Of a stretch of DNA of 64,000 nt, positions 55,601 to 64,000 are shown one piece after another. A program made the position numbers and the translations under genes. Positions within the stretch are counted from its first letter, which is position 1. Each line of letters begins with the position of its first letter. The notes beneath the pieces were generated by a model. It did no database searches, was not told where the DNA came from, and worked only from the letters and a program-made list of their open reading frames with translations. The stretch comes from Perkinsus marinus ATCC 50983 (lineage: Eukaryota > Perkinsozoa > Perkinsida > Perkinsidae). The DNA is taken from positions 67,755 to 131,754 of the forward strand of contig NW_003209596.1 of assembly GCF_000006405.1 (NCBI RefSeq). Reading direction: 5' to 3'.

Positions 55601-58216
55601 AGCAGTATCGCCCCAGATGAGGATGTCATCCATGAAGATAGCACAGTACTCACGGTAGCTTTCTCCGAGGAGAGTCTGAAGCCCATGCCGAATATGATAT
55701 TGCCACAATAGAGGGCTCAGCCCCAATCCCTGGAGGGCCACCTTGCTACGGTATACGCGACCGCCGATAGCAAAACACATCAAGTCTTGAGCCCTAGGTG
55801 CAGCCGGTATGCTCTCAAAAGCAGCTTCAACGTCCACAGTGGTGAAGTACCTCGCACTTTGATCAACCTGACGCACAAATTCCGCCGCCGAGAGGCCATC
55901 ATCCCGGAAATAGTCGGGAATGTCCACCATAGTGTTCAATCGCCGTAGATCTACTAGTAGTCGAACCGCTTCCTCGCCTTTGGCCGGTCCTTCTTCAATA
56001 AGTCTTCCTTTCGCCTTGGCGAAGCATGGACTAATCCACATGGATGCAGTGGGAGCTACTTCTTCCCAATGTCCAGCCAGCACCTCCTTGCGGATTTTGT
56101 CGTGAACACCGGGTACTAGCTTAGCCGGAATGTTGTAAGGAGCTTGGCATTGGTAGGGGGTCTTCCGGTAGGACTCAGGAATATCAAAATCGAGCACCGG
56201 GGCCACATACCCGATGTCCGCAAGCCTCTCCTTCATAGATGTCGTGAGACGCTCCTCCGACCAGATGGCCGAAAGCTCCTCATAGTTCACCGCCTCTACC
56301 ATGCTACAAACCGGGACGGAACAGACCGGCTGAGGCTTGCGATCTAGTCTGACCAAGGGAATCGCGATACCGAGGTCCTTCACCTGAAGCCTGTCGTCCG
56401 TAAGACACACATCCGCACCCATCCTTCGAAGTGACTGAGCCCCGAGGACAACATCCATCTCCACACACGTTGATCGTAGGTCGACGGCGAGAGCGTAAAG
56501 GAAACATCTTTTGCCCTCAAAGGATAGGCTCAGGCGCACCTTGCATCTAGGCACAACCCTTCCACTCTTGAAACCTGCCAGCGTGGGCAGTTCGTCACGG
56601 GGGCAATCTACGATCTCGCAGTAGTGGATCAAGTCCTCGTGAATGAGGTTGAGCTCGCATAGTGTATCGACGGCCACTATCACATCTCGATCTGGATAGG
56701 CAGAGGAACGAAGCCGGGCCAACACCGCCGGAACCGCCAGAGGCTCTGCCATCAGAGAAGTCACCATATAGGTAGGAGCATCCTCCCTGTTCGTGATGTC
56801 GTCGTCAGAGGACTTTTTGGTATCCTTCTCGAGCTTGTTCTTGAACCATTCAGGAGCATTCTTGCAGTCGGGATTGTTCCAGCAGAAAGGAGCCGTGTGT
56901 CGGGTGTACTTGTTACAAATGGTGCACCACCTGTCGGGACGAACCGGCCTTCCTTCAGACTTCTCCTTAACGTGATCGGATACCCTGGCCGGACTGCTGT
57001 GTGTTCTCGACCGAGCCGCAGAGTCCTTGGAACGCGAAACGTGCTTGGGCACAGAGCCATATTCCCAGGGTAACACCGCGTACGCCTCGGCCTCGATAGA
57101 AAGGAGCTCCTTGGTGATATCTTTGAAGAGAAGCTCCTCCGGCGCCTTCCTGTTCCTCCGAAGAGCTTCACTGAACCGCTCGCGGATAGGCTTGCTGACC
57201 GCACCAACCACTTTCACCACACGATCATAGTCACTTGGTGGGGGTACACGTTTGAACGCGAATGCAGCTACCATGTCGCTCCAGGCCTCATCCTCGCGAG
57301 AGAGAAAGTCGACCAGCCACTCCTTCGATTTTTGGGACAACTGTTCCCATCGATAGCGTGCTTCAAGATGGCAAGTCTGACTCGATCCAATGCGAACTAG
57401 AACCTGGGTCAGGAGAGAGAGTAGTCTCTCCCATCCAGACTTCTCCTTGAACCTAGCTGCCCCACTCAGAGTTGCATAGTCTACATCCACCGGTAAGGAT
57501 GGTCTAAGGAGGTGCCCATGTTGAACTTTGATCTCGTCCAAAATGTCCTCGACTTCGCGATCCCCTTCCGCAGCCAATAATCGCAGCACTACAGTTTCAG
57601 CCGCCTTCTTATGAATGCCATTACCGTACTGGTAGACATGATGTAGCAATAGGGCCACTATGATATCCAACGGAAAGTTCCAGGACTTCTCGAGCATAGT
57701 AACCGTCTCGAGCAAGGCCCTACCGAGATCTTCATAAGTATCCTTCTTGGCACCCTTGAAGAGCGCGCGGAACGGGGTAGGCTCATTTCTGCAGACCTCC
57801 TCATAGAGCTGTGGTATCGATGCAACCCAATACTTGTCGGAGATCTCTTTAGAAATGTTCACAGACTCGTAGATATAATAGATCGGACTATTTTGACCGA
57901 CCATACCATTCCCACGGATGACGTTGGCTACCACGTTTCCTGCAGTTTGGAGGGAACTGAGAGTTGCTTCTCCGTTACACTTGGTCACTTGGCACACCTG
58001 CTGCTTGATCTTGTTGAGTTCTTCTCGAAGGGTCAGAACTTCTTGTGCAAGTCTGGCTTCACTGACACTTTGGGCTAAAGCTCTTGCTTCAGTCGATATC
58101 TCTAATCCTGTGCCGGGAACAGCACCACCACAGATGAGGGTCGAACCAGAGGGAGACACGAATTCAGTTACAGAGGGTTCTTCACCGTTCGAAGCATCAC
58201 TGCCGTTGTTGGTCAT
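52625..58216 (-). CDS. single-ORF Gag-Pol polyprotein of the LTR element
   Basis: A continuous frame of 1863 codons, looking whole. Order: a gag region with a coiled-coil start (AQEVLTLREELNKIKQQVCQ); a zinc knuckle (CTICNKYTRHTAPFC); an aspartic-protease region; reverse transcriptase (YFTTVDVEAAFESIP, GLGLSPLLWQYHI, YCAIFMDDILIWG). RNase H follows (VVTVDASDLAIGAALFRYNG, EKEMLALMAAMQKWGK, LVLTDNTISL), then integrase with its zinc-binding part (CPICCPGRYRQPPG) and core (VSAIDLATGEVSFE, LCSDQGSVFVGSV, RNPTGNSRIERAHRA). RT before RNase H before integrase is the Ty3/Gypsy order. The initiator lies inside the 5' LTR, so about 36 codons come from LTR sequence, a trait known from Ty1. Gag and Pol are in one frame with no shift site. 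Confidence 0.9.
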   Translation of the reverse strand: MTNNGSDASNGEEPSVTEFVSPSGSTLICGGAVPGTGLEISTEARALAQSVSEARLAQEVLTLREELNKIKQQVCQVTKCNGEATLSSLQTAGNVVANVIRGNGMVGQNSPIYYIYESVNISKEISDKYWVASIPQLYEEVCRNEPTPFRALFKGAKKDTYEDLGRALLETVTMLEKSWNFPLDIIVALLLHHVYQYGNGIHKKAAETVVLRLLAAEGDREVEDILDEIKVQHGHLLRPSLPVDVDYATLSGAARFKEKSGWERLLSLLTQVLVRIGSSQTCHLEARYRWEQLSQKSKEWLVDFLSREDEAWSDMVAAFAFKRVPPPSDYDRVVKVVGAVSKPIRERFSEALRRNRKAPEELLFKDITKELLSIEAEAYAVLPWEYGSVPKHVSRSKDSAARSRTHSSPARVSDHVKEKSEGRPVRPDRWCTICNKYTRHTAPFCWNNPDCKNAPEWFKNKLEKDTKKSSDDDITNREDAPTYMVTSLMAEPLAVPAVLARLRSSAYPDRDVIVAVDTLCELNLIHEDLIHYCEIVDCPRDELPTLAGFKSGRVVPRCKVRLSLSFEGKRCFLYALAVDLRSTCVEMDVVLGAQSLRRMGADVCLTDDRLQVKDLGIAIPLVRLDRKPQPVCSVPVCSMVEAVNYEELSAIWSEERLTTSMKERLADIGYVAPVLDFDIPESYRKTPYQCQAPYNIPAKLVPGVHDKIRKEVLAGHWEEVAPTASMWISPCFAKAKGRLIEEGPAKGEEAVRLLVDLRRLNTMVDIPDYFRDDGLSAAEFVRQVDQSARYFTTVDVEAAFESIPAAPRAQDLMCFAIGGRVYRSKVALQGLGLSPLLWQYHIRHGLQTLLGESYREYCAIFMDDILIWGDTADQCERRRKVVVAAINALGKRVSSKCGPSIGASAVCIGLEFSARGIRLSDESIARLKSALAQTPTSGSHLRRILGSINYARSAFQFDRLAGFGETLKVLTPLVNKKPFKISPEAEDALKRLSESIVNAPLGLHSYKDLICGEASSWVVTVDASDLAIGAALFRYNGPSQEVSMEDLKDPEKAVLVGALSRALSGDEVKLMIYEKEMLALMAAMQKWGKLFIATTRPRSPRESQSEAKILVLTDNTISLSRWTTYRLPLSPLISAKSRRFLSWIEEASEWRYLPYTVRHCTGTSNDVADLLSRWHEQLLCQPEEDPRCQGDEAGKDLLPFCMVIPDLLRPADDDMLGEQDYPVMAAAPVTSGAPPEGESPPEECYTAPQVAHVEAPLAALDIIDLNHNQAAVVEKALAEDDSVFQGVRVREIFAVGRKVDHSGLSPLVVEKVSRWFANGIFAIRQPFAGSEVGLLFCQGSLRTSDGPKEVMVIPSDCDVDLQPMVPTLLEDGSDRDMRKSLLMRLHDNLLTAHNSRDRLLGMVLQVAWWPGVSADVKAYRARCPICCPGRYRQPPGVLPDCRTRFDTYSVDLKMIPTGLKERLGLPPSACVVSAIDLATGEVSFELINDQSAANVARFLWHRIIVRHGEFSRLCSDQGSVFVGSVLGAMSNLFGWVVKTSAARNPTGNSRIERAHRAVSQTFRWVESLGDADGPDDLRLYLGSAEAKVNLAANEEGLSPHLAVYGSEPLMPLLKEGVTCELDDLNKDIDKRTIADIREAAVWATEALADSRDVKAFYNRASLAAGSAVDSNTLKLSEHDEVLYEGRREVVKKLFRAPGSDIPIVAVLESGKKVPIGALALLLRSEQLTCRAFCELQDDALVDKFVAFYLPSQDNLVMVGKVIEARCEKVVIWVYDGGAKTTVFLPLWRSDEATKRSKESPGRNWMVLTTEVPASCILARVEIHPNGRVTAASKDRIEALGISRPSDTLLVTNPSQASGPSGAL

Positions 58217-58376
58217 AGCTTACGCAACTCCAATTGAAGGTACGGAGAACCGTAGAAGGTCAATTAGAGATAGATGGAACGAAGCTGCAAACGAATGGGA
58301 TTCAGCTCGCTCTAACAGTCATCATAATGCATACTACACTACGACTCTAGATGCACGATACTTTATTCGCAGTCAT
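58109..58376 (-). repeat. LTR (partial, cut by assembly gap)
   Basis: Matches the first 268 bases (plus-strand order) of the LTR and then enters the N run at 58377. It contains the initiator region of the long ORF. Confidence 0.85.
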
Positions 58377-58476
58377 NNNNNNNNNNNNNNNNNNNNNNNN
58401 NNNNNNNNNNNNNNNNNNNNNNNNNNNNNNNNNNNNNNNNNNNNNNNNNNNNNNNNNNNNNNNNNNNNNNNNNNNN
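58377..58476. other. assembly gap (100 N)
   Basis: Exactly 100 undetermined bases. The sequences on its two sides (about 57620-58376 and 58477-59234) are almost the same for 750 bp, so the gap joins two overlapping or tandemly repeated stretches. Confidence 0.95.
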
Positions 58477-58966
58477 CATTACCGTACTGATAGACATGAT
58501 GTAGCAATAGGGCCACTATGATATCCAACGGAAAGTTCCAGGACTTCTCGAGCATAGTAACCGTCTCGAGCAAGGCCCTACCGAGATCTTCATAAGTATC
58601 CTTCTTGGCACCCTTGAAGAGCGCGCGGAACGGGGTAGGCTCATTTCTGCAGACCTCCTCATAGAGCTGTGGTATCGATGCAACCCAATACTTGTCGGAG
58701 ATCTCTTTAGAAATGTTCACAGACTCGTAGATATAATAGATCGGACTATTTTGACCGACCATACCATTCCCACGGATGACGTTGGCTACCACGTTTCCTG
58801 CAGTTTGGAGGGAACTGAGAGTTGCTTCTCCGTTACACTTGGTCACTTGGCACACCTGCTGCTTGATCTTGTTGAGTTCTTCTCGAAGGGTCAGAACTTC
58901 TTGTGCAAGTCTGGCTTCACTGACACTTTGGGCTAAAGCTCTTGCTTCAGTCGATATCTCTAATCC

Positions 58967-59291
58967 TGTGCCGGGAACAGCACCACCACAGATGAGGGTC
59001 GAACCAGAGGGAGACACGAATTCAGTTACAGAGGGTTCTTCACCGTTCGAAGCATCACTGCCGTTGTTGGTCATAGCTTACGCAACTCCAATTGAAGGTA
59101 CGGAGAACCGTAGAAGGTCAATTAGAGATAGATGGAACGAAGCTGCAAACGAATGGGATTCAGCTCGCTCTAACAGTCATCATAATGCATACTACACTAC
59201 GACTCTAGAATGCACGATACTTTATTCGCAGTCATCATCGATAGTATGTTCTAGTCAGCCCTCTCGCTCGCCACGCGGTTACACCGTTACA
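58967..59291 (-). repeat. LTR (outer right LTR)
   Basis: 325 bp, complete, followed directly by the CGTG target-site copy. Preceded by a second copy of the first roughly 490 bp of the internal region. Confidence 0.9.
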
Positions 59292-59361
59292 CGTGGAAGG
59301 CTGTCAGATAGACCAAAAGACTCCTCTATACGCGGAGGTTATGCAAAATCGGAAAACTCGA

Positions 59362-59559
59362 TTATGCGGACAGCTCGAAGAGATATGCACGAAAAACTTT
59401 AATGACGGAGAAATGTCCTACCCGGGAATCGAAACGGGGACCTATGTCAAATTCATTGATTGAGTCCATGGACGTGGACTCAGTGAGCTCCGCCCCTTCG
59501 TCACGAAGGGCAAGTTTATCCTCCACAATACCACACATTTGCATATCAAATCCACACAT
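59362..59559 (-). CDS. small conserved frame upstream of the hydroxylase fragment, unit 1
   Basis: MCGFDMQMCGIVEDKLALRD and ELTESTSMDSINEFD, repeated nearly unchanged in unit 2 at 62586-62843. A GTAGGT donor after NEFD would make it a short first exon of the prolyl 4-hydroxylase-like gene; in unit 1 the LTR element separates the two. Function unknown. Confidence 0.3.
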   Translation of the reverse strand: MCGFDMQMCGIVEDKLALRDEGAELTESTSMDSINEFDIGPRFDSRVGHFSVIKVFRAYLFELSA

Positions 59560-59707
59560 ACTGTATAAAGACTAACGCAATGAGAATATATAACATCGGT
59601 TCAGACGAACGAAAGACAAACGACTGAGAAACCAACAATAATATCTTCAATGCATTCGGAAAGGTAATAAACTGTCTATCACCCCCTAGCATAGAGAATA
59701 TAATAAA

Positions 59708-59823
59708 GAGTTTCACCCGCGATATGACAAAGACCAGTGAAAATAATTTCACGACTACTGCATATCGCCAATATTGCATTTTCACAGAGAAATACGCCAC
59801 TTCACGTAAAACGGTTGAAACTC
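59708..59823. mobile_element. 116-bp terminal-inverted-repeat element (candidate MITE), spacer copy
   Basis: Left end GAGTTTCACCCG, right end CGGTTGAAACTC (one mismatch from a perfect 12-bp inverted repeat). An internal palindrome-like TTCACGT lies near the right end. No coding capacity. Located in the spacer between repeat units. Confidence 0.7.
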
Positions 59824-60278
59824 CATAATATAAACGACCATATGCACCGTGCAAATCACACAAAAAAACTGACAATAACAAACCCGTCGTTCACATATAT
59901 CCCCAACTACTCCTCCATAACACAACAGACATATTAAGTCATTTAACCATGATAATAACATGTGCTCAAAAACCAACAGTAAAACCAACCCACTGAGAAG
60001 AACTAACAAAAACCAGCATGACTATTCCCAACACAATACTGCTCACAGAAAGTATCCGTCACTCTGTAGTATAACTCATGCATTGCGTGCTTACAGCACC
60101 ATACGAAACTAATTGAATCGGGCAAGCGATCACATACGACGATAATAATCACGGGGCTTCATTTTACAAACGAATAAGCGTCCAACAACTGGCATTCCTC
60201 AGGACGATAGTCTCTAAAATTTTAGACAATTTCTTGTGTGATAAATCAGTACGAGATTAAACACTCCAGCTTCAATCT

Positions 60279-62116
60279 TCATCCGAGCACCATACGGGAC
60301 ACACTCCGGAACCTGAAAACAACAACAAATAAAATCAAATCCATTTGCATTCCCAATATAACTCTAACGCCCTCAATATTGAATTCAGTTGACCAATTAA
60401 ACTCAATTTTCTCTCATTCACGAACGATGCTCACATCACGGCCTACAGTATTCTCCCACACCCCACTCACTTAGAGAGCTGAAACTTCTTCTTCACAGCC
60501 CTGAGTTGCGTCCCTGAATGGTCCTCATTGGTAGCTACTTGCAATAATGCACATAGTTCCTTCGCCACCACCTTCACGTCGTGCTCAGTGTTAGGACAAT
60601 GTACGGCCACATGTGGCGGCCACGCTGTCGGCTTCCTCAACAACTTGTTGGATAAATACAAGGCGCCTGCCGCTAACTGACTTGCGGAATACCTCAACAT
60701 ACTATAGCTGATCAAAATAATTGATAATGTCGAAATTATAGGATATTATATTAAAACCAGATAGAGGTAAACATTATATAAATATTTCGCGGTTAAATAG
60801 ATATATAAAATGAAATAATAGAGTTTCACCCGTGACGTGAAAAAAAGTAGAAACATATTTCCCAAGTCACTGCATACCGCCAATATCGGGGTGTCCATCG
60901 AGTACTACGCCACTTCACGTGAAACGGGTGAAACTCCAGTACATACAGTGAAACGTACACTAATGTAGCCATACAATATAGAACAGAGACAAACCCACTT
61001 ACTCTGGCAATGCAAGCTCCAGACAATACTGGGATAAGAAGAAGTGCTTCTCATCGGCTTCCATGACCTTAGCATACCGCAGCAGGAAGAACATCGGCGA
61101 CGGGGTAGTCATACAGAACCTGAAGCAAACACCAATACAACACTAAAAGAGGGAAGAGACACTTACCCAAGCGTGTTGAGAATGTCAACTTCCATCTCCA
61201 TCACTTCATGACGTTGATAAGTCCTGTCGCATATACTGACAATGTCCTTCATCTCGGGAGGATATATATCTTCATATCTGACAGAAACACCGTCTTCTTC
61301 TCATACCACTCCTCAACCAACTTCGACTCACTTAGAAGCAATCGATAAACAAGTAACACCAACCAACTGCAGTCGTGTACGTGAGAGATTAGGACACTGC
61401 TCAAGGTAGCGATCAATCAAGTTAACCTGAAAACACACAAAATCATCAACCAAGGGAGCACCATCGATAGCTACCGTTAAGTAGAGCGTCTCAGGAACCA
61501 ACTTGAACTTCCAGTGGACCTCAACCAACCAATCGATCAGAACTGCACGCATACGCTGAGTGATATCATTCTGGGTCCTCTGCATGTAGTCGCTGGACTG
61601 TCTGTATCTGAACGAACGGAGAAGATACTTTCCTCACTGGGAAACGATAGAGTCGACCTACTTTTGTTCAACGCCATTCATATTGACAAAGATAGGGTTG
61701 ACATATTCCGCCACGAACTGAGGGTCGCCGAGATCCTGAAAATCGTCCCTCACTGGAGGGATGAACTCCTGAGTGAACGTCACTTGACGATCCTCTGGGG
61801 GGATGGTGTCCTTCCAGTCAATCACTGGGCTGATGGACTCCATTCTAGCCGGTGTGGTGCCCTGCATGATAGTATCATCAAGATCGTCCCCTAATCGTGC
61901 CTTGCCTCGCGAGGCTGCGCCTGTTGTCATCCTGCAAAACCAACCAGAATCACCACCAAGACGAGACTCACCCGTGTGAGCAGGCAGAAAGTTCGAAGTG
62001 TTGCTGAGGTCCATGAACACCTCCCGTTTACGGGTTTCCATCACAGCATGACCCTCCTTCCCAATAGGGACGTTTTCAGACTGCTGAGAGTGCTGTGAAC
62101 GGTTGCTAGAGAGCAT
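60279..62116 (-). CDS. mitotic (A/B-type) cyclin, copy 2
   Basis: The same exon structure as copy 1, from [20 protein letters not shown] to [10 protein letters not shown] with the stop at 60279-60281. The REVFMDLSN destruction-box-like motif, [16 protein letters not shown] and [10 protein letters not shown] are unchanged. Protein differences from copy 1 are few and lie mainly in the N-terminal tail (for example QRSKN to QQSEN), while introns carry more changes. This pattern suggests that coding sequence is constrained and more than one copy may be functional. The intron between the FFLLRYAK and MLRYSAS exons contains a complete 116-bp TIR element. Confidence 0.85.
60821..60936. mobile_element. 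116-bp terminal-inverted-repeat element (candidate MITE), intronic copy
   Basis: Perfect 12-bp terminal repeats GAGTTTCACCCG and CGGGTGAAACTC, with the inner palindrome TTCACGTGAA (CACGTG core) beside the right end. Lies in an intron of cyclin copy 2. Confidence 0.78.
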
Positions 62117-62277
62117 AATAGATAGAAGTTGTTTGTTAGAGTCGATATCGACCACTGTTGCGAATCGCGCTCGCCCTCAAAAATCGATCATTCTTGCAAA
62201 GTGCATGTATGATGCAGAATGTCGTCAACAAACACTACGTTCCTTAATATAATCAATTACCCCATACTACCTTACGA

Positions 62278-62532
62278 TTATTTAAGGGACAGTTTCACAA
62301 TCCTATCGCATTCCTCAGACGTGAGGAAGTCGTCGAATATCATCAACAACGGCTCATTCAAGGGGGAGGACGGCTCGAGGGAAGACGATTTCATCAGAAA
62401 CACAACTAAATCAATTATGTAGAAGTTGCATAAAAGTACAGTGTGTGTTAATCTGATGCGCAAATATGTGTTGTTTTCTGATATTAATTGCGAAGCGAGC
62501 GGAGCATATACCGCAACAACGGGCACTTTCAC
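62278..62532 (-). pseudogene. prolyl 4-hydroxylase-like gene fragment, unit 2
   Basis: Same as the fragment in unit 1, ending PLLMIFDDFLTSEECDRIVK and LSLK. Here no LTR element separates it from the small upstream frame at 62586-62843. The catalytic core is missing, as in unit 1, so the loss predates the duplication. Confidence 0.5.
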
Positions 62533-62585
62533 GTTGTGCGTGCGTGCAGAATTATTCTGACTTGACTACGAAGCGTGGAAGGTTG

Positions 62586-62843
62586 TCAGATAGACCAAAA
62601 GACTCCTCTATACGCGGAGGTTTTGGGCAGAATCGGAAAACTCGATTCTGCGAACAGCTCGAAGAGATATGCACGAAAAACTTTAATGACGGAGAAATGT
62701 CCTACCCGGGGATCGAAACGGGGACCTACGTCAAATTCATTGATTGAGTCCATGGACGTGGACTCAGTGAGCTCCGCCCCTTCGTCACGAAGGGCAAGTT
62801 TATCCTCCACAATAACACACATTTGCATATCAAATCCACACAT
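62586..62843 (-). CDS. small conserved frame upstream of the hydroxylase fragment, unit 2
   Basis: MCGFDMQMCVIVEDKLALRD, ELTESTSMDSINEFD, then GPRFDPRVGHFSVIKVF. Counterpart of 59362-59559. Possibly a first exon (a GTAGGT donor follows NEFD). The sequence also contains an 8-bp inverted repeat CCCTTCGT/ACGAAGGG on the plus strand near 62778-62794. Confidence 0.3.
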   Translation of the reverse strand: MCGFDMQMCVIVEDKLALRDEGAELTESTSMDSINEFDVGPRFDPRVGHFSVIKVFRAYLFELFAESSFPILPKTSAYRGVFWSI

Positions 62844-63000
62844 ACTGTATAAAGACTAACGCAATAAGAATATATAACATCGGTTCAGACGAACGAAAGA
62901 CAAACGATTGAGAAACCAACAATAATATCCTCAATGCATTCGGAAAGGTAATAAAATCTATATCACCCTCTAGCATAGAGAATATAAGGAATATAATAAA

Positions 63001-63114
63001 GAGTTTCACCCGCGATATGACAAAGACCAGTGAAAATAATTTCACGACTACTGCATATCGCCAATATTGCATTTTAACAAAAATACGCCACTTCACGTAA
63101 AACGGTTGAAACTC
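63001..63114. mobile_element. 114-bp terminal-inverted-repeat element (candidate MITE), second spacer copy
   Basis: Counterpart of 59708-59823 in the next unit, 2 bp shorter, with the same ends GAGTTTCACCCG and CGGTTGAAACTC. Confidence 0.7.
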
Positions 63115-63577
63115 CATAATATAAACGACCATATGCACCATGCAAATCACACAAAAAAACTGACAATAACAAACACGTCGTTCACATATATCCCCAACTA
63201 CTCCTCCATAACACAACAGACATATAAAGTCATTTAACCATGATAATAACATGTGCTCAAAAATCAACAGTAAAACCCAACTCACTGAGAAGAACTAATA
63301 GAGACCAGCATGACTATTCCCAACACAATACTGCTCACAGAAAGTATTCGTCACTCTGTAGTATAACTCATGCATTGCGTGCTTACAGCAGCATACGAAA
63401 CTAATTGAATCATGCAACCGATCACATACGACGATAATAATCACGAGGCTTCATTTTACAAACGAATAAGCGTCCAACAACTGGCATTCCTCAGGACGAT
63501 AGTCTCTAAAATCATAGACAATTTCTTGCGTGATAAATCAGCATTGTACACGAGATGAAACTCTCCAGCTTTAATCT

Positions 63578-64000
63578 TCATCCGAGCACCATACGGGACA
63601 CACTCCGGAACCTGAAAACAACAACAAATAAAATCAAATCCATTTGCATTTCCAATATAACTCTAACGCCCTCAATATTGAATTCAGTTGACCAATTAAA
63701 CTCCATTTCCTCTCATTCACGAGCGATGCTCACATCACGACCTATAGTATTCTCCCACACCCCACTCACTTAGAGAGTTGAAACTTCTTCTTCACAGCCC
63801 TGAGTTGCGTCCCTGAATGGTCCTCATTGGTAGCTACTTGCAATAATGCACATAGTTCCTTCGCCACCACCTTCACGTCGTGCTCAGTGTTAGGACAATG
63901 TACGGCCACATGTGGCGGCCACGCTGTCGGCTTCCTCAACAACTTGTTGGATAAATACAAGGCGCCTGCCGCTAACTGACTTGCGGAATACCTCAACATA
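63578..64000 (-). CDS. mitotic cyclin, copy 3 (partial, runs off the window)
   Basis: Only the last two exons are inside the window: [20 protein letters not shown] through [10 protein letters not shown], then the tiny terminal exon with the stop at 63578-63580. Identical in protein to the other copies over this part. Confidence 0.8.

Larger units (their letters stand above)
52305..59291 (-). mobile_element. Ty3/Gypsy-type LTR retrotransposon, young, looks whole
   Basis: Bounded by LTRs of 325 bp (TG...CA ends; 5' TGTAAC...GGCACA 3' on the minus strand). The left LTR is 52305-52629, and a matching LTR begins at 58109 and runs into a 100-N gap. After the gap, part of the internal region is repeated (58477-58966) and a third LTR (58967-59291) closes the element. 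The outer flanks carry a 4-bp target duplication, CGTG (52301-52304 and 59292-59295). The unoccupied site GAAGCGTGGAAGG is visible in unit 2 at 62574-62577. The outer LTRs look identical by eye, so the insertion is very recent. Domain order gag-protease-RT-RNase H-integrase puts it in Ty3/Gypsy. Confidence 0.9.
49611..64000. repeat. tandem array of about 3.3-kb cyclin-containing units, at least three copies
   Basis: The string TATAAACGACCATATGCACC restarts at about 49611, 59828 and 63120 and is followed each time by the same sequence, with few substitutions and small indels. Unit 1 is 49611-59827 (3.2 kb without the LTR element), unit 2 is 59828-63119, and unit 3 continues beyond the window. 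Each unit holds a cyclin gene (-), a prolyl 4-hydroxylase-like fragment upstream of it, and a GC-richer segment with the string GGACCTACGTCAAATTCATT. Similarity extends through introns and spacers, so duplication is recent or homogenised. Confidence 0.92.

Noticed and set aside
50680-60970. GTAGCCAT strings (50682, 60966) as spliced-leader genes of the dinoflagellate/Perkinsus type.
   Set aside because: They lack the TTTTGGCTCAAG continuation and lie inside a cyclin intron.
62690-62740. A B-box-like GTTTCGATCCCC on the minus strand inside the repeat unit.
   Set aside because: The flanking bases do not form a T stem or acceptor stem, and the stretch lies in a small conserved open frame.
49611-64000. 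CRISPR-like interpretation of the repeated units.
   Set aside because: Units are kilobases long with eukaryotic genes and introns; there are no short regular repeats with unique spacers.

Overview
The window looks like intron-rich nuclear DNA of a unicellular eukaryote. Most genes are broken by short GT-AG introns (about 40-60 nt where I could trace them), genes lie on both strands with little space between them, and there are tandem paralogues, secreted Thr-rich proteins and a long single-ORF LTR element. The mixture (an MKP1-like phosphatase, a SPATA4/CLAMP-type CH protein, NUDCD2, an ArfGAP, mitochondrial OSCP) fits an alveolate, and a Perkinsus-type parasite is my best guess; this is inference from style, not from a marker gene.

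Layout. 1-4.8 kb: poorly recognised + strand exons, ending in a probable GPI-anchored protein with a duplicated extracellular module (to 4837). 5.9-7.6 kb (-): a protein arginine methyltransferase. 8.6-10.2 kb (-): a protein with two RRM-like domains. 10.4-12.6 kb (-): a dual-specificity phosphatase with gelsolin-like segments, with a tRNA-Gln gene lying antisense inside one of its introns; 12.7-13.8 kb (-): a large ORF that may be its first exon. 14-17.8 kb (-): a multi-exon CH-domain (SPATA4/CLAMP-like) protein. 18.1-19.8 kb (-): ArfGAP. 20.6-21.5 kb (+): mitochondrial ATP synthase OSCP, resolved into six exons. 22.2-23.8 kb (-): an unrecognised Pro-rich protein. 24.35-24.47 kb: an exact 20-bp tandem array. 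24.8-25.6 kb (+): NUDCD2-like. 25.7-27.9 kb (+): a leucine-rich-repeat protein. 27.9-30.2 kb: gene-poor.

30.2-38.6 kb: two head-to-tail paralogues of a large polytopic membrane calcineurin-like metallophosphoesterase; the second carries a 100-N assembly gap and an apparent frame break. 40.1-45.1 kb: two tandem secreted mucin-like proteins, each with Cys-rich modules at both ends of a Thr/Ser/Pro repeat stalk. 46.1-47.5 kb (-): an amino-acid/auxin-permease-family transporter. 47.5-49.6 kb: gene-poor.

49.6-64.0 kb is a different, AT-richer landscape: a tandem array of about 3.3-kb units, each with a mitotic cyclin gene, a fragment of a prolyl 4-hydroxylase-like gene and copies of a 116-bp terminal-inverted-repeat element that is probably a new MITE. 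A young Ty3/Gypsy-type LTR element sits in the first unit, flanked by a CGTG target-site duplication, and the matching empty site is visible in the second unit. The array runs off the right edge of the window.
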